DNA of 64,000 nucleotides from Eucommia ulmoides (GCA_016647705.1 CM028330.1:27732649-27796648), one strand, 5' to 3'; numbered from the stretch's first letter, positions 34,230 through 46,825 are shown. Made by a program: numbers and translations. Notes: generated by a model not told the origin, from the sequence alone.

Positions 34230-34683
34230 TGCCTCCAAATAAATTCGGCTGTGATGGATTTAATTTATTTGACCTTCGGTTGCCTCCCAAGAAGGGCGTG
34301 GTTTATTGTCCTCGGCCCGACATTTTCAGAACACCTTCAAGCTTGGCAAGATTTTGTTTGTTCGGCTCGATCTTTCGACGAAATGCCTCACCGGCTTATG
34401 TACGTGGCCCCGCACAGTAAAATGGCTTGGAATCCCGTCAAAAGGGATGCATCAATACCCGTTGATGTAACATCTCCAGGTACCCTGCATAAGAAACAAA
34501 AACAAAACTACAAACAAAAATTATATACAAAAGAAATGCCAAACGTAAAATCGGGTCATTTTACTCACAATATCGACAATAATGAACAAAACAATCCCTG
34601 ACAAAGATTACCAAAAACTTGGTGACGATCATTGAAAACTGAATTCACCTAACGACCAATCCCCGGCAACGGTGCGAAAAACT
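34230..34683 (-). other. NA-5 leader with two primer-site remnants
   Basis: Contains a gag-region remnant and the primer-binding site CCCCGGCAACGGTGC beside the 5' LTR. About 45 bp further in is a weaker second junction (ACCAAAAACTTGGTGACG near 34610-34627) that looks like another LTR end plus primer site, of the NA-7 type. Confidence 0.6.
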
Positions 34684-36264
34684 TGTACGGCGAAGGATTT
34701 CGATCCTCGCGTATTGACTACTTGTAAGTATACGAGGTCAAAGGTTTAGTATAATGTGATCATGAAAGATCAGGTTATCGTATCCACAAGGATTGGTGTC
34801 ATTACTATCGAGTACCGCGTTTGTCATGACCTAAATTTATCTAGGCAAAAAACAAATGGATTTAATTAATTAAACTAATGCTAGTACAACCTAAATTAAC
34901 TATACTAATATACTAATATGTTTTAGGGGAAAGAATTGCCTAGGGATTAACGTGTTTACAAATACGTGTTCAATCTCGATTTACTCACGTTTATAGTGTT
35001 CGACCTATTTGATAATCTCGGTTCGTAAACTCCACCGCCACCTCTCTTGAGTGTAAGATGGTGGAATACATGACTTCGAGTTAATGAAGAAGTCCCTTTC
35101 AACATCTTATCAAGCCTAGGTCACGTGAGTCTCGCCCAACATCATTGATTGCACACAATCCAACTCCTAACCAGGTCATTGGATCGTTGCGTTGTGTTTA
35201 CCCTATCGACAATCTTAGTTCTAAAACTCTACTGCCACCTCTTCCAAGTGTAAATGGGGGAATAAATGACTTCGAGTCAAAGAAGAAGTCCCCCTCAACA
35301 TCTTAATAGTCTTAGGTCTCGTGAGTCTTGCCCCAACGTCATCGATTGTCCACAATCCTAACCTCGATCGGGTTATTAAATCGTGGCGTTTGTTTACCCT
35401 AATCTGAATCCGAGGTTTGTCAAACCCCGTATTCTCCATTTATCTATCTAAGCATGATAAATAAACAATACGATAAAAACAATCAAACTACGAAGAACAA
35501 ACATAAATGCAACACTGAAATCATCCAAACAACATATTTATAAATATCGTGTTAATTCTTATACAATCCATGTTTAGCTTATGCCCATAGCCATATTGAG
35601 AAGAAAGCACGAGCTAAACATGCTCACAATATCCTAAGTTAAAGGTACAAGGGAAAAAATTGAAGAACTTAGCCTCGTCCAAAGATTTGTCGCTAAGAAT
35701 GTTCAACGATCTCTTCGCCGTGTTCTTTACCACGGGATGTGAGCTTTCCCTCTAAAACTCCTAAATCCAACCTTAAGTATAACCCAAGGGGCTCTAGTGG
35801 CCAGAGAGTACAACAGGAGAGGAGAGGAGATGAGAGGGTATTTATAAGCAAAATATCTTAGGCTGTGTAGAGGTCACCGCCGCGGCAGTGAGTAGGTCGG
35901 TTAGTTGATCGCCTAGGCGGTGAAGACAATGGTGGACTTGGTTGACATCCTGCATGTCCAGCGCTGCAGTGGTAGTATGGCACCACGACGGTGGATGTTC
36001 AGCATGGTAAGTCAGTCTCTGGATTTTTACCGCCACAGCGGTGGGCTTGTTTCACAATATTGCCTCCGAGCTTGTTTTTCCACCGTTCTTCGACCATTTT
36101 TGGTTTGATCTCATCGTTTTCACTCTAGTTTTCTATCTTTTTTCCCCACACACCTGATTATACCAAAGTATAAAAACTAATTAAAACATAATAAAATAAA
36201 TATAAAAACTACTCTGAAACTAAGAAAACCGGTTTGGAAATATGTAGGTAGATCACACCTATCA
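34684..36264 (-). repeat. NA-5 5' LTR
   Basis: Partner of 25026-26631. It has an evening element at 35850-35858 next to TATTTATAAGC, a palindrome cluster at 35876-36050, and a stem-loop with TAAGATG (35054-35060) and CATCTTA (35103-35109). The short frames at 35221, 35842 and 35920 are not genes. Confidence 0.85.
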
Positions 36265-36820
36265 GACTTCCACATACAAAATGGTGCCATATTTTAGGGA
36301 TTGGATTGAGAAATGTTGTTGGGAATGTGGCGAGACCCGACCCAATGAGTGTCCACTGGACATTGCCAGAAGTGATGGCTCAGATTACTGTATCCAAGCT
36401 CGGGTCTCGGCCCCCATAAGGTTCGTCTGTGGGTGGTCCTGGGGCCGCCAATGCCAAGACTTCATTGATAAACTCTGGGCTAAAAGAGATGGGAAGATTA
36501 TTAACCTTTGTCCAACAGTCAATGACTTTAGTGACATTGGCATAAAATTCTCGCACTAGGGCCACCTCGCTTCGAGGAGGTGATTTGCATAACTGTTCCC
36601 AACCGTAGGTGCGTATCACTTCATGAAATTCCGCCGGGAGGTTATTTAATTTATCAAATCCCATTTGTCGAATACATGTTCTTTTATACTCGAAGTGGTG
36701 GAAATGTTCCTCTGCTTGCTTGGACACAAAGCCTGTGGAATCGTAGTTCGTGGCGGCACCTCCGATTCGAGAACTTGAACCTTCACCCCGTGCCCTCTTT
36801 GAAGCAACTCTTTTAGTCAT
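36265..36820 (-). pseudogene. NA-4 Transposase_32-like gene, N-terminal part
   Basis: From the start codon near 36820 the reading is MTKRVASKRARGEG, then CIRQMGF, CKSPPRSEVALVREFYAN and SFSPEFINEVLALAAP. It is clearly homologous to the NA-1 ORF but a more diverged subfamily. It is cut by the NA-5 insertion at GACTT (36265-36269); the remainder is at 24254-25020. Confidence 0.8.
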
Positions 36821-38356
36821 GTTTCCTATTAATCACAATCATAAAACTTGGAAACCCAATCATATATGAACAATGAAAATAATTTCCCAAATTAACACCG
36901 TTAAGAACAAGTCACACTTTCAATACGCATACAACAATCGCAACGGTTTCAACAAAATATGAACAATGTAGCATACAATTTTGTTTTAAACAATTTAACA
37001 ATATATAGAAACTTAGTTTATCACCAAAAATCAAACCAAAATCCCATAGAGAATGAAAATCGAGAAAATGGAGGTTTAAGGGTTCAGGGCATATTCCAAA
37101 TCCCAATGATTTTATATGTAAACATGCAAATCAATCACAGATTTCAACAAATAGATTAAATGTACGATCATAATCACTTACTTGTTGAACAATTTTGGTC
37201 AAAACAATTGAAAATGGAAGAAATGCTCCGTTTAATCTTAAACTCTAGGTTTTTGAAAATGGGGGACAATTCGATTCTTGAAGGTTGATTTTGTGGTGAA
37301 AATCAAAAGTTTTGTTAAAAGAAGGAAGGTTTTGAGGGTTGGAAATGGTTTGGGAGAATGAAAATAGAGAGATTTTGAAGTTTTTGAAGTGGTTGTGGCG
37401 TTTTTGTAAAGCGGGATGGTTTTAATCAAACAGAGGCTCACTGCCGCGGCGGTGGAGCGCCTTTTTAAAACCCTTTGCATTTTGTCATTTCATCGCCTCG
37501 GAGGTGAAGCACTTTTCTAAAAAAACTTAACAACCTGAAGTTTCACCGCCGCGGTGGTGGAGTTCACCGTTGCAGCAGTGAGGCGTTTATACTGAAAACT
37601 TGACATCTTGCATTTTCACCGCCAAGGCGGTGCATCCAGCGCGGCTGCGATGAGCCTGCTGCTGGATTTTTCTTTTTTCTTCAAGTTTTCACACAAAGGC
37701 TCCACTCCATGCGCTTCCACTTCGCTTGTTCAACGATTTTAAGTGCGAAACACATTCCTGAGTATCCTCACTCCTTAATTCTCCTCCAAACACGCTTTGA
37801 GACCATTTCGACCTCCAAAAAATAAATAATAGCAAAAATCGGGTAGAACTTGATATCCTCGATTTCATATAAAAAAACATGACTTGCTTGATTTAACGTC
37901 CTTAGCTGGACTTAGCAAATTTCATGATCATTCATCAACAAGGGAGATACCCTGTACAACTCGTTTTTCATTACTGATGTAGCACTTGATCGTTTTCTCT
38001 TCACCTTCCAGTTCGACTGAACCGAAGGAAAATTTGCTTGAGCATTTTTCACCAAAATTTCTCATAGAAAAGGAATTTGGGATAGAATGATCCGTTGGAT
38101 CTCGATTCATGGCTTGGAGTTGGCTTCTTCTCTCTCTTCTTATCCTTTTCAATGTATACTCGATCTCGGGATCAAGAGCCAAGATTACCAAACTTTTTCT
38201 ACGTTGCATGCACTACTTGATCACAACTAACGAAGCAAATTAACAAAATAATTTAAAATAAAATATAACAAAAGAATTTCTTGGATTAATATTCAACTAC
38301 TTAGTCACAATATTAACCCATTCAAAACACAATTCCTGACAACGGCGCCAAAAACT
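36821..38356 (-). other. NA-4 leader, palindrome cluster and primer-binding site
   Basis: A 1.5-kb leader. Bases 37436-37660 hold six or more GCGGTGG-type palindromes with GC-rich cores (GCCGCGGCGG style). The primer-binding site ..GACAACGGCGCCA lies directly before the 5' LTR. Frames at 37238-37480 and 37928-38209 have no recognisable domain. Confidence 0.65.
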
Positions 38357-39741
38357 TGTACGATGAGGTTTTTACACACTCGTGTATTGACTACTCGCTA
38401 GTATACAAGGTCAAGTTTTAATATAGTGGATCTTTAAGATCGGATATTGTTCCACAGAGATGGTGTGAATAATTGAATACCACAATTTGTATAGTCTTAT
38501 ATTATCCTGATGGTTAAAGAATTATTTAAAATTAAACTAATTAAAACTAAATTAAACTACAATTAGTAGGTTAATCCTATCCAAGTTGATTACCTTGGGA
38601 TTGATTTCGTTCACTTAATAAATACATGTTTGATTTCGTTTAGTTAACAATAATGGAGTTTATCCTATCCGATAATCTCGGTTCATAAACTCATCCGCCA
38701 CCTCTCCCGAGTGTAAGATGGGGGAATACATGACTTCGTGTTAACGAAGAAGTCCCCCTCAATGTATTAACAACCATAGGTCACGTGAGTCTTGCCCCAA
38801 CCTCATGGATTGGACACTCTCCAACTCCCTCCCGTGTTATTGGATCGTCGCGTTGTATTTACCCTAATCCGAATCCGGGGTTACCTCTCCCGAGTGTCAA
38901 ACCCTGTATTTGCAAAACCAACCCTAATATCTTGACAAGCATATTAAGATCATAATAAAATGATAAACACAATCCGATTTAAACAAACAACCGTTAAAGA
39001 AACATATATTAAACCAAACAAGTATTTACACAACTACATCGATCCCTAACTAATATTTATCTAATCTACTATGATGGCCATTGAAACATTAAACCAAGAG
39101 GGATTCAACATCATTCACAATAAAACATTAAATTACAAAGATAGGAACATAGAAAGAAAGATCAAATCTTAAAGTGGAATGGTCCACTGTCGCCAAAGAT
39201 CGATCCAAAAAAATTTCATCTTCTCCAGATGATGAATCTCCTCTTTGAGATCTTTAAGAATGGCCAAGTATCACCTCTTAAGGTTAGGGACGTCCAAGAG
39301 ACTTTTTTGTATGTGGAAGAACAAGTATTATAGGTGCAAGGATCCAAAAATATCTAAAAAGATCTTAATTCTGCGCAGAGCTTGACTGTTGCGGTGGGTA
39401 TGTCGGATGCCTTACATAACTATCTAATCTTTCATCGCCGCGACAGTGGGGATCAGCGCTGCGGCGGTGAAACAACTCCAACTCTCTGCACTTTCACCGC
39501 CTAGGCGGTGGGACTTGTGTATTTTCAGCACTCCCAGCATTCTCACAGTTGCGGCGGTGGGTTTGCTATTCTTGAAACCTTGCTTCTTCACCGTTTTCCT
39601 ACCGTTTCGCTCGTTTGTCACTTGTTTACATCCTTACACCTGATTTAACTAAAAAGAAACTAAAACGCAGTTAAATATTAATAATACATTTGAAAACTAC
39701 CAAATTTGGTTTAGAATTAGATAGGTATTTTACACCTATCA
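38357..39741 (-). repeat. NA-4 5' LTR (only LTR)
   Basis: 1.4 kb, TGTACGATGAGG to CACCTATCA. It has an evening element at 39347-39355 and a palindrome cluster at 39383-39560. It is followed by the GTCAC target duplication. Confidence 0.82.
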
Positions 39742-39746
39742 GTCAC

Positions 39747-40084
39747 CGTTGCGGCGGTGGAATAGTAGGCAAATTCTCTAGACTTTCACCGCCGCGACGG
39801 TGGCCTGACCATTGCGATGGTGAGATTTCTGCATTCCAGCATTTTCACCACTGCGGCGATGGATGCAGGCTTCTGAATAATGCATTTTTGCTTGTTTTTG
39901 CAGTGTTCTTCCACTAACTTGCTCCGATTAGCTTGATTTTCAATAATTTTTGCACCTTTTCATCTTAAACACTTGATTTATATAAAATCACATAGAAACA
40001 TATTAAAACATAATAAAACACAATAAAAATACTCAAAAACTACCAAATCCGGCTTGGGAATATATAGACAAATTACCCCTATCA
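39747..40084 (-). repeat. NA-2 second minus-strand LTR, end part
   Basis: Continues 24041-24253 after the NA-4 insertion. It contains the uninterrupted stretch corresponding to the NA-3 insertion site and ends CCCCTATCA. GGTAG follows. Confidence 0.8.
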
Positions 40085-43000
40085 GGTAGTCACATATGGG
40101 GAGAGCCTTGAGTAGGGGAGGCCGTGGAACACTGCTTGGTTGATATAGAAGTCAACCTACAGGAGGTGAATAGAGGTTGGGCAGGACAAGACATTATTAC
40201 GGAGGTCAGGTTTCCATTTGTGGAAGAAGTTCTAGAAGAGGTAGTGTCAAGAGGCTTTGCTTACCCCCAAATGAGTCCCTATAATAGGACCGTGGATTCG
40301 GTCGACCGCCTATCAAATATTAAATATCATATGGACATGCAAGTGGCCTCTATAGCCTTGCGGTGTAAATCCTTTCCCTTCACCCTTATAGGGGCAGCAA
40401 AGTCCTGGTTCCAAGGCTTGAGGCCAACATCCATCTTTATATTTTTGGGGCTCGAGTAGTTGTTTCTAGATCATTTCAGTCACTCTCGGTGGAGGCCGAA
40501 GACTATGGACCATGTATTTACTCTCCAGCAGGAGCTAGGTGAATCATTTGTAGATTATTTTGAATGCTTCAACCGAAAAGCCAACGCGTCCGATAAAATC
40601 CCTGAAGGCATGGCACTAAACGCGTTTGTTGACAGGCTCTAACACCAGAGGTTATCCTATTATCTTTCTTTGAATCCTACCCCAACTGTCGATTAGGCTT
40701 TAGATTGTAGGACAAGGTTTTATACTAACCTCCGAGCTATAACCAGGAGAGATAGGAAAGGGGTGAACAAGTAGAAAGAACTAAGAAATAGGGTTTCAAG
40801 CTAAAGGGAGATCGGGACCCCTCCCCGAGGACAAGAGACCACTTCGTTCCCCAAGGTGCTACCAGCAAGGGTTCAATCCGCTTATGACCTAGGTGGCCTC
40901 TATCTTTGTAGAAAACTTAGTGTGTAATTTCTTCCCTCCTCCGCCGTTACTGAGAGAAAAGTCAGCAAGGAGGTCGATGACTAAGTATTATAAGTTCCAT
41001 CGAGACCGGGGCACTCCACAAAAAACTTCTTCTATCTTCGACAGGAGATTAAAGCTCTTAATTGAAGAAGCTATCTAGGGAACTAAGTACAAAGATAAAA
41101 TCAGTAGCATCTCGACAAAGAAGGGCCCAGATAAGACAGGGGAACCACAACCATCCACGACCCTAGTGGGCTGTGGTCGGGGATATTCACCAGCGTGTGG
41201 ATGGAGAGATCAATATTATCCAGGGTAGATTCAGCTCCGGGGAAAAAATACCGTCCTCCAGGAAGAGGCATGAGTGGAAGGCTAAGAGGAAATCCGACAA
41301 AGACATATACGAAGTGAGCGCAGTTGACGCTTCCGCACAACATCATCTCTTTCAGTAAAGCTGACCTACAAGGAGTACATATACCCCATGATGATGCTTT
41401 GGTCATCATGACCTTGGTTAATCATTACAGGATGAGCCGCGTCTTGGTCGATGAAGAAAGCTCGATCAACATCATTTTCAAATAGGCTTTTGAAAAGCTA
41501 AAAACCGAGGCTAGCGCCCTGTAATCCACTAAATCTCCCCTAGTTGTTTTTGGGGGAGAGGTAATCAATTCCCTCAGATACGTATCTCTACCCATCATGG
41601 TCAAGATAATTCTAAGGTCCTCAACGGTATGGACCAAGTTCTTAATAGTGGATAGGCCGTCACCTAACAACACTATTATGGGACGACTAACAATTTCTGC
41701 CTTCAAGGTTATCTGCTAATCGTACTACCATGATGTGAAGTTCCCCAATGATCAAGGGATAGGAGAAGTTAGAGGTGACCAGGAGGCATCACGAGCTTAT
41801 GCTTGTAAGGCACTGGAGCAGAAGAAATAGCAACCAGTAGTAGGGCCTACACTCCAAGGGTCTGAGTTAGTAATTCTTGAGCTCATCACTCTGGATGCTG
41901 AAGAAGTCCTGGTGCCGATTAATAACTGCAGAGACATTGAATTGGGCCCCCACCCACATAAATATTTGGTTAAATTGTTAGTTGACCCAACTCTTAAATA
42001 AAGAACAGTCAGAGTAGGAGCAAAGCTAACGCATAATAGTGGACTAAGCTCACCAAGCTACTACGAAAAAATATTGATGTGTTATTCGGGTTTCATGATG
42101 AGCTCCCAAGAATCGATCCAAGAGTGGCAATACACATACTCCTCCCAGACCCACACCATCTTCCAATCAAGCAGAAGAGGAGGAAGTTCCATCCTAAGTG
42201 TCAGAAAATCATCGAAGAAGAAATACAAAAATTAATCAAGTTTGGCATTGTGGAGGAGGTGACGTTCCTAGACTGGTTGTCCAATATCGTGCTCGCTCCT
42301 AAGCCCAGTGGCAAGTGGAGGCTCTGTGTCTAGTTTAAAGACCTAAACAAGGCCTGACCTAAATACTTATTTCATTTGCCAAGGATTGATCTAATCATCG
42401 ATGCCACAAAAAGCCACGAGCTCATCTACTTCCTGGATGCTTATGTTGGCTACAACCAGATTCTTCTGTTCCCCCTGACGAGAGCAAAATGTCCTTCATT
42501 ATAGACAGGGGAACAAACTATTACAAGATGATGCCCTACGGCTTGTACAACACCGAAGCAACCTACTAGAGGTTGGTCAACAAAATGTTCAAGGAGGAGA
42601 TTGGAAAAATTATAGAAGTCTGTATCAATAATATGCTAGTGAAGAGCTCACGAGCTCCTAATCACCTGGCGCACCTCCAAAACTATTTTGATAAACTAAG
42701 GGCTCACTAAATGAAGCTTAATCCCACCAAGGGAATTTTTGGCATGTCTGCCGGAAGTTCCTTGGTTATATGGTCTTTTAGTACAGAATTAATGCCAACC
42801 CTGACTAAACCACTACTATACTTGGCATGTCCCCGCCCCTCTCAAAGAAAAACGTCCAAATGCTGATTGGCAGGATTGCAGCCTTGAACTGGCTCTAAAA
42901 CATCAGAGCGATGTCTACCATCTTTCAAGGTGCTCCGCACAAATAAAGACTTCACCTGGATAAGAGAATATAAGGCTTCATTCTGTGGTTTGAATCACAA

Positions 43001-44605
43001 CCTCTCCTCAGCTCCCCTACTCAACATCCCAAAGGGGAGGAGAAAAGAGTTATATTTATACATTTTTACTTTCATAACTGCTGTAAGCACGAACCTGGGG
43101 AGGGAAAACAATAATATTTGGAGCCCGATGTACTACTCAAGTAGAGTCTTCCAAGACAGTGAGACAAGGTACTCAAGGTTCGAGAAGTTGGCTTATTCCT
43201 TACTAATCGCCTCCAGGAAACTCCGATAGTATTTCCAGGTGTACACAATTGTGGTTCTGACTGATCAACCCCTGAAGTAGATCTTTCACTCTCCTGATGT
43301 CTCAAGAAGGCTGATGAAGTATAACTTTAAGTTGAGACAATTTTATATAGAATATAGACCAAGAACGACCATCAAAGGCTAAGTCCTCCCCGATTTCATC
43401 GCAGAATTCACATTCCTAGATGAATAGGATCCTAAAGCAAATCACTAAGGAACTCCATTGCCAGGGGACCCGAGGACCTCTTTTGACCCCTGCGATTTTG
43501 GCCCAACAGCGTGGCAGCTCTACACAGATGGATCATCCAATATGAGCGACTGTAGGGTAAGGATAATTCTAGTGGCCCATGATAAAGAAGTTGTTGAATA
43601 CTCCCTTAGGCTTGGATTTTGGGCTAAAAACAATGAGGCTGAATACAAAGTCTTGCTCGCTGGTCTTCGCCTGGCGAGGGAACTCAATGTATATACTCTT
43701 TTGTTCTTGTGTGACTCACAACTCGTGGTCAACCAGTTGAATGGAGATTACATAGCTAAGGACCTGAGCTTGTTGGCATACTTGGAGAAGGTGAGGGAAC
43801 TTATAGAAAATTTTAAAAAAATCTGATTGTCCGAAATCCCCTAAGAAGAGAACAGGCATGCTGACACATTGGCAAATATTACATTGGTAGTAGAATGGAC
43901 TCTGAAAATGAGCATCCTTGTCGAATACCTTGATGCTTCTGCATTATAGCCTTGGATCCAATGTCTACCATCTGTGAAATCATTGATCAACTAACTTGGA
44001 TGGACCCAATCAAGCAGTATCGGGAGTATAGTACCTTGCTAGGAGACTGTGTGGAAGCTAGGATGATATGATACCAGTTAGTGAGGTACACCCTCATTGA
44101 CAGAGTTCTGTATCGAAGATCATTCTCAGGCCTAATTCCAGGTGTCTCCATGTAGAGGAGACCAAGTCTGTTCTCAGTGAGACTCACGAAGGGCTGTACG
44201 GTAACCAATAAGGGGGCAGGTCCCTCGCTAGCAAGCTACTCCGCCAAGGATACTTCTGGCCTAAAATACATAAAGACACCGTGGAATTTGTAAAGAAATG
44301 CGACAAGTGTTAGAGACTTGCACTGCACCCTCACAATCCTCCTACCATGTTAGTTCCGATTACCAGCACATGGCCCTTTGCCCAATAGGGTGCTGACCTA
44401 CTTGAACCTTTTTCTCAGGGAATTGGGTAGATAAAGTTCCTAGTCGTCGCCATTGACTATTTCATTAAGTGGGTTGAGGTCGACCCTCTAGTAGAAGTCA
44501 CCAACAAAAAAAATCCACGACTTTGCGTGGAAAAGCTTAGTTTATCATTTCAGGGGCCCGAGAACAGATGTGTCTGATATTGGCACTCCATTAAAAAACT
44601 CCCTA
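40085..44605 (+). pseudogene. TAT-1 gag-pol region (Ty3/gypsy, Tat clade), broken
   Basis: Domains in order: a gag core around 40290-40640 (TVDSVDRLSNIKYHM, LIGAAKSWFQGLRP); a protease-like segment near 41400-41720 (RVLVDEESSINIIF); reverse transcriptase about 42080-42900 (WLSNIVLAPKPSGKWRLCV); the ordinary RNase H about 42950-43430; a second, archaeal-type RNase H 43500-43830 (WQLYTDGSSNMS, NNEAEYKVLLAGLRLAREL, CDSQLVVNQLNGDY); and the start of integrase about 44200-44605. The double RNase H is the hallmark of the Tat clade. The region is broken by many lesions and then interrupted by a solo LTR. Overlapping frames on the minus strand are shadows. Confidence 0.85.
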
Positions 44606-46137
44606 TTTAGTATAGTGTGATCGTGAAAGATCGGGTTATCGTATCCACAGGGATTGGTGTTGTTACTATCGAGTACCGCGTTTGTCATGACTTAACTTTA
44701 TCTAGGCTAAAAATAAATGCATTTAATTAATTAAACTAATACTAATATAACCTAAATTAACTATACTAATATACTAATATGTTTTGGGAGAAAGAATTGC
44801 CTAGGGATTAACTTGTTTACAAATACGTGTTCGATCTCGATTTACTCACGTTTACATTGTTTGACCTATTTGACAATCTCGGTATCTAAAACTCTTTCGC
44901 CACCTCTTCTGAGAGTAATACGGGGGATATAACGCAACTTCATGTCAACGAAGAAGTCCCCCTCAACGTCTTAATGACCCTAAGTTATGTGAGTCTTACC
45001 CTAACGTCATTGATTGCACATAATACAACTCCCGACCGGGTCATTGGATCGTCGCGTCGTGTTTACCCTATCGACAATCTCGGTTCTAAAACTCTACTGC
45101 CACATTTCCCAAGTGTAAGATGGGGGAATACATGACTTCGAGTTAACGAAGAAGTCTCACTCAACGTCTTAAAGACCTTAGGTCATGTGAGTCTTGCCCC
45201 AACGTCATTGATTGTTCACAATCCTAACCCTGACTGGGTTATTGGATCGTGGCATTTGTTTACTCTAATCCAAATTCGGGGTTTGTCAAACCCAGTATTC
45301 TCCATTTATCTATCTAAGCATGATAAACAAACAGTACGATAAACACAATCAAACTACGAAGAACAAACATAAAAGGAACATCGAAATCATCCAAACACAT
45401 ATTTATAAATTTATTGTTAATCCCTAAAGAATCCACGTTTAACTCGTGGTCATAACCGTATAAACATTGAAATCGAGCTAAACATGCTCACAAAATCCTA
45501 AATTAAAGAAACAAGGGAAGAAATCGAAGAACTTAGCCTTATTCGAAGTTTTGTCGCTAAGAACATTCAACGATCGCTTTGCCGTCTTCCACCACCTCGG
45601 GAAGTTAGCTCTCCCTCTAAAACTCCTCTATCTACCCTTAGATATATTTTAAGGGGCTCAAAATGCCAAGAGAGCCAAAAATAAGGGAGGATGAGAGCTT
45701 AAATAGAGAAAATATCTAAAAATATCTAATTTGGCGTAGAGGTCACCGCCTAGGCAGTGGGTATGTCAGTTGGTTGATCGCCTTGGCAGTGAAGACAGCG
45801 GTGGCCTTGGTTGACATTCTGCAGTTTCACTACCGTGGCGGTGGACATTGAGCAAGATAATGCCACTCTCTGTATTTTCACCGCCGCAACAGAGGCCTGG
45901 ACGCCGCGGTGGTAGGTTTCTTTCAGAATATTATTGCCTTGCTCGTTTTTCTACTGTTCTTCGACCGTTTTTTGTTCGATCTCATCGTTGTCGCTCCAGT
46001 TTTCTATCTTTTTGCCCCACACACTTGATTTATACAAAAAGTATAAAAACTAATTAAAACATAATAAAATAAATATAAAAACTACTCTAAAACTAACAAA
46101 ACCGGTTTGAAAATATGTAGGTAGACCACACCTATCA
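44606..46137 (-). mobile_element. Athila-like LTR, truncated, probably solo, inside the TAT-1 integrase region
   Basis: Begins at TTTAGTATAGTGTGATCG and so lacks roughly the last 65 bp of U5; it ends CACACCTATCA. It has two evening elements (45709-45717 and 45719-45727), a palindrome cluster (45745-45915) and duplicated stem-loop blocks. It is most similar to the NA-5 LTRs. TAT-1 integrase sequence lies on both sides, with some integrase sequence apparently missing between, so the insertion was accompanied or followed by a deletion. Confidence 0.8.
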
Positions 46138-46825
46138 ACATAATATATCTACCATTTTCTTTTGGGCATATCACACAACTTTGAGAACCCTTATCGGGGA
46201 GACGCCTTTTGTGACGGCCTTCAATTCCGAGGCTATCATCCCTGCAGAAATCAGCGTGCAAACAATTAGAGTTGTCGGGACCTTTGATCAAGCCAAAAAT
46301 GATGCCGCGCTGTTATTAAATTCTAATCTCCTCGAAGAAAGAAGAAAACAAGCTCGTATCTAGTAAGCTTTTTACCAGTAGAGAGTGGTCAGGTGCTACG
46401 ACTGACGAATTCACCCCCATTCCTTTGAAGTAGGAAACCTTGTTCTCTAAAAGGTCACCCTGGACACCAAAGAATGAGGCACCGAAAATCTAGATCCCAT
46501 CTGGGAAGAGCCGTACAGAGTCATCGAGATCACACATCCAACCACATACGATCCAAAAACAGAAGAAGGGGTGCCGCAAAGGCACCCTTGGAACATTGAC
46601 CTTTTGAAGCGTTACTTCTGTGGGAAAGATCCACTTTTGTAAACGATTTCCATTTTGTACAAAGTGTAGCAATTTTTCTTACCAAAATAAAAAAGGTGCT
46701 CTATGTAATGTACCGCATGTTAACTTTCCAACAAAAGACATCCAAACCCTCAGAGTCGCGGATGGTTCTCAAGAACGACATCCCAATCCTCAAAGTTACG
46801 AATGATTCTCCAAGACAACATCTAG
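46138..46825 (+). pseudogene. TAT-1 integrase C-terminal region
   Basis: Contains RTLIGETPFVTAFNSEAIIP at about 46181-46240, the conserved 'TGETPF.L.YG.EA.IP.EI' stretch of plant gypsy integrases. C-terminal sequence follows, including a WEEPYRVIE-type segment near 46500. It ends at the TEK-1 insertion (TCTAG at 46821-46825). Broken. Confidence 0.75.

Larger units (their letters stand above)
25026..36264 (-). mobile_element. NA-5: Athila-like element inside the NA-4 gene
   Basis: A minus-strand element with perfect GACTT duplications (25021-25025 and 36265-36269). Its LTRs are 25026-26631 (3') and 34684-36264 (5'). The internal region is 26632-27777 plus about 34230-34683, split by NA-6. The primer-binding site ..CCCCGGCAACGGTGC lies at about 34660-34676. 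Only tiny remnants of a gag-like gene survive. By eye the LTRs differ at about 18 of the first ~190 bp (~9%), so it looks roughly twice as old as NA-1. Broken, with large internal losses. Confidence 0.82.
24254..39741 (-). mobile_element. NA-4: one-LTR Athila-like element with a Transposase_32-like gene
   Basis: A minus-strand element flanked by GTCAC (24249-24253 and 39742-39746), with the empty site visible in the sister LTR at 17124-17135. It has a 5' LTR (38357-39741), a tRNA-Asp primer-binding site (..CTGACAACGGCGCCA, about 38335-38350), a leader with a palindrome cluster (37436-37660) and a Transposase_32-like gene split by NA-5 (36270-36820 and about 24450-25020). Its other end lies inside the internal region, just past the gene, at ..GATGAACA; there is no 3' LTR. 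Without NA-5 it is about 4.2 kb. It is old and broken. Confidence 0.75.
12847..40084. mobile_element. NA-2: composite of two opposed Athila-like elements, host of NA-3 and NA-4
   Basis: The outer left part is a plus-strand LTR (12847-16100, truncated at its start and interrupted by a copia solo LTR). It is joined head to head at 16101-16121 to a minus-strand LTR (16122-17260 plus 23071-23304). Then come ~735 bp of 3' internal sequence with a polypurine tract (23305-24040) and part of a second minus-strand LTR (24041-24253 plus 39747-40084). GGTAG flanks both outer ends. NA-3 split the first minus LTR and NA-4 split the second. No coding part of NA-2 itself remains. Confidence 0.65.
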
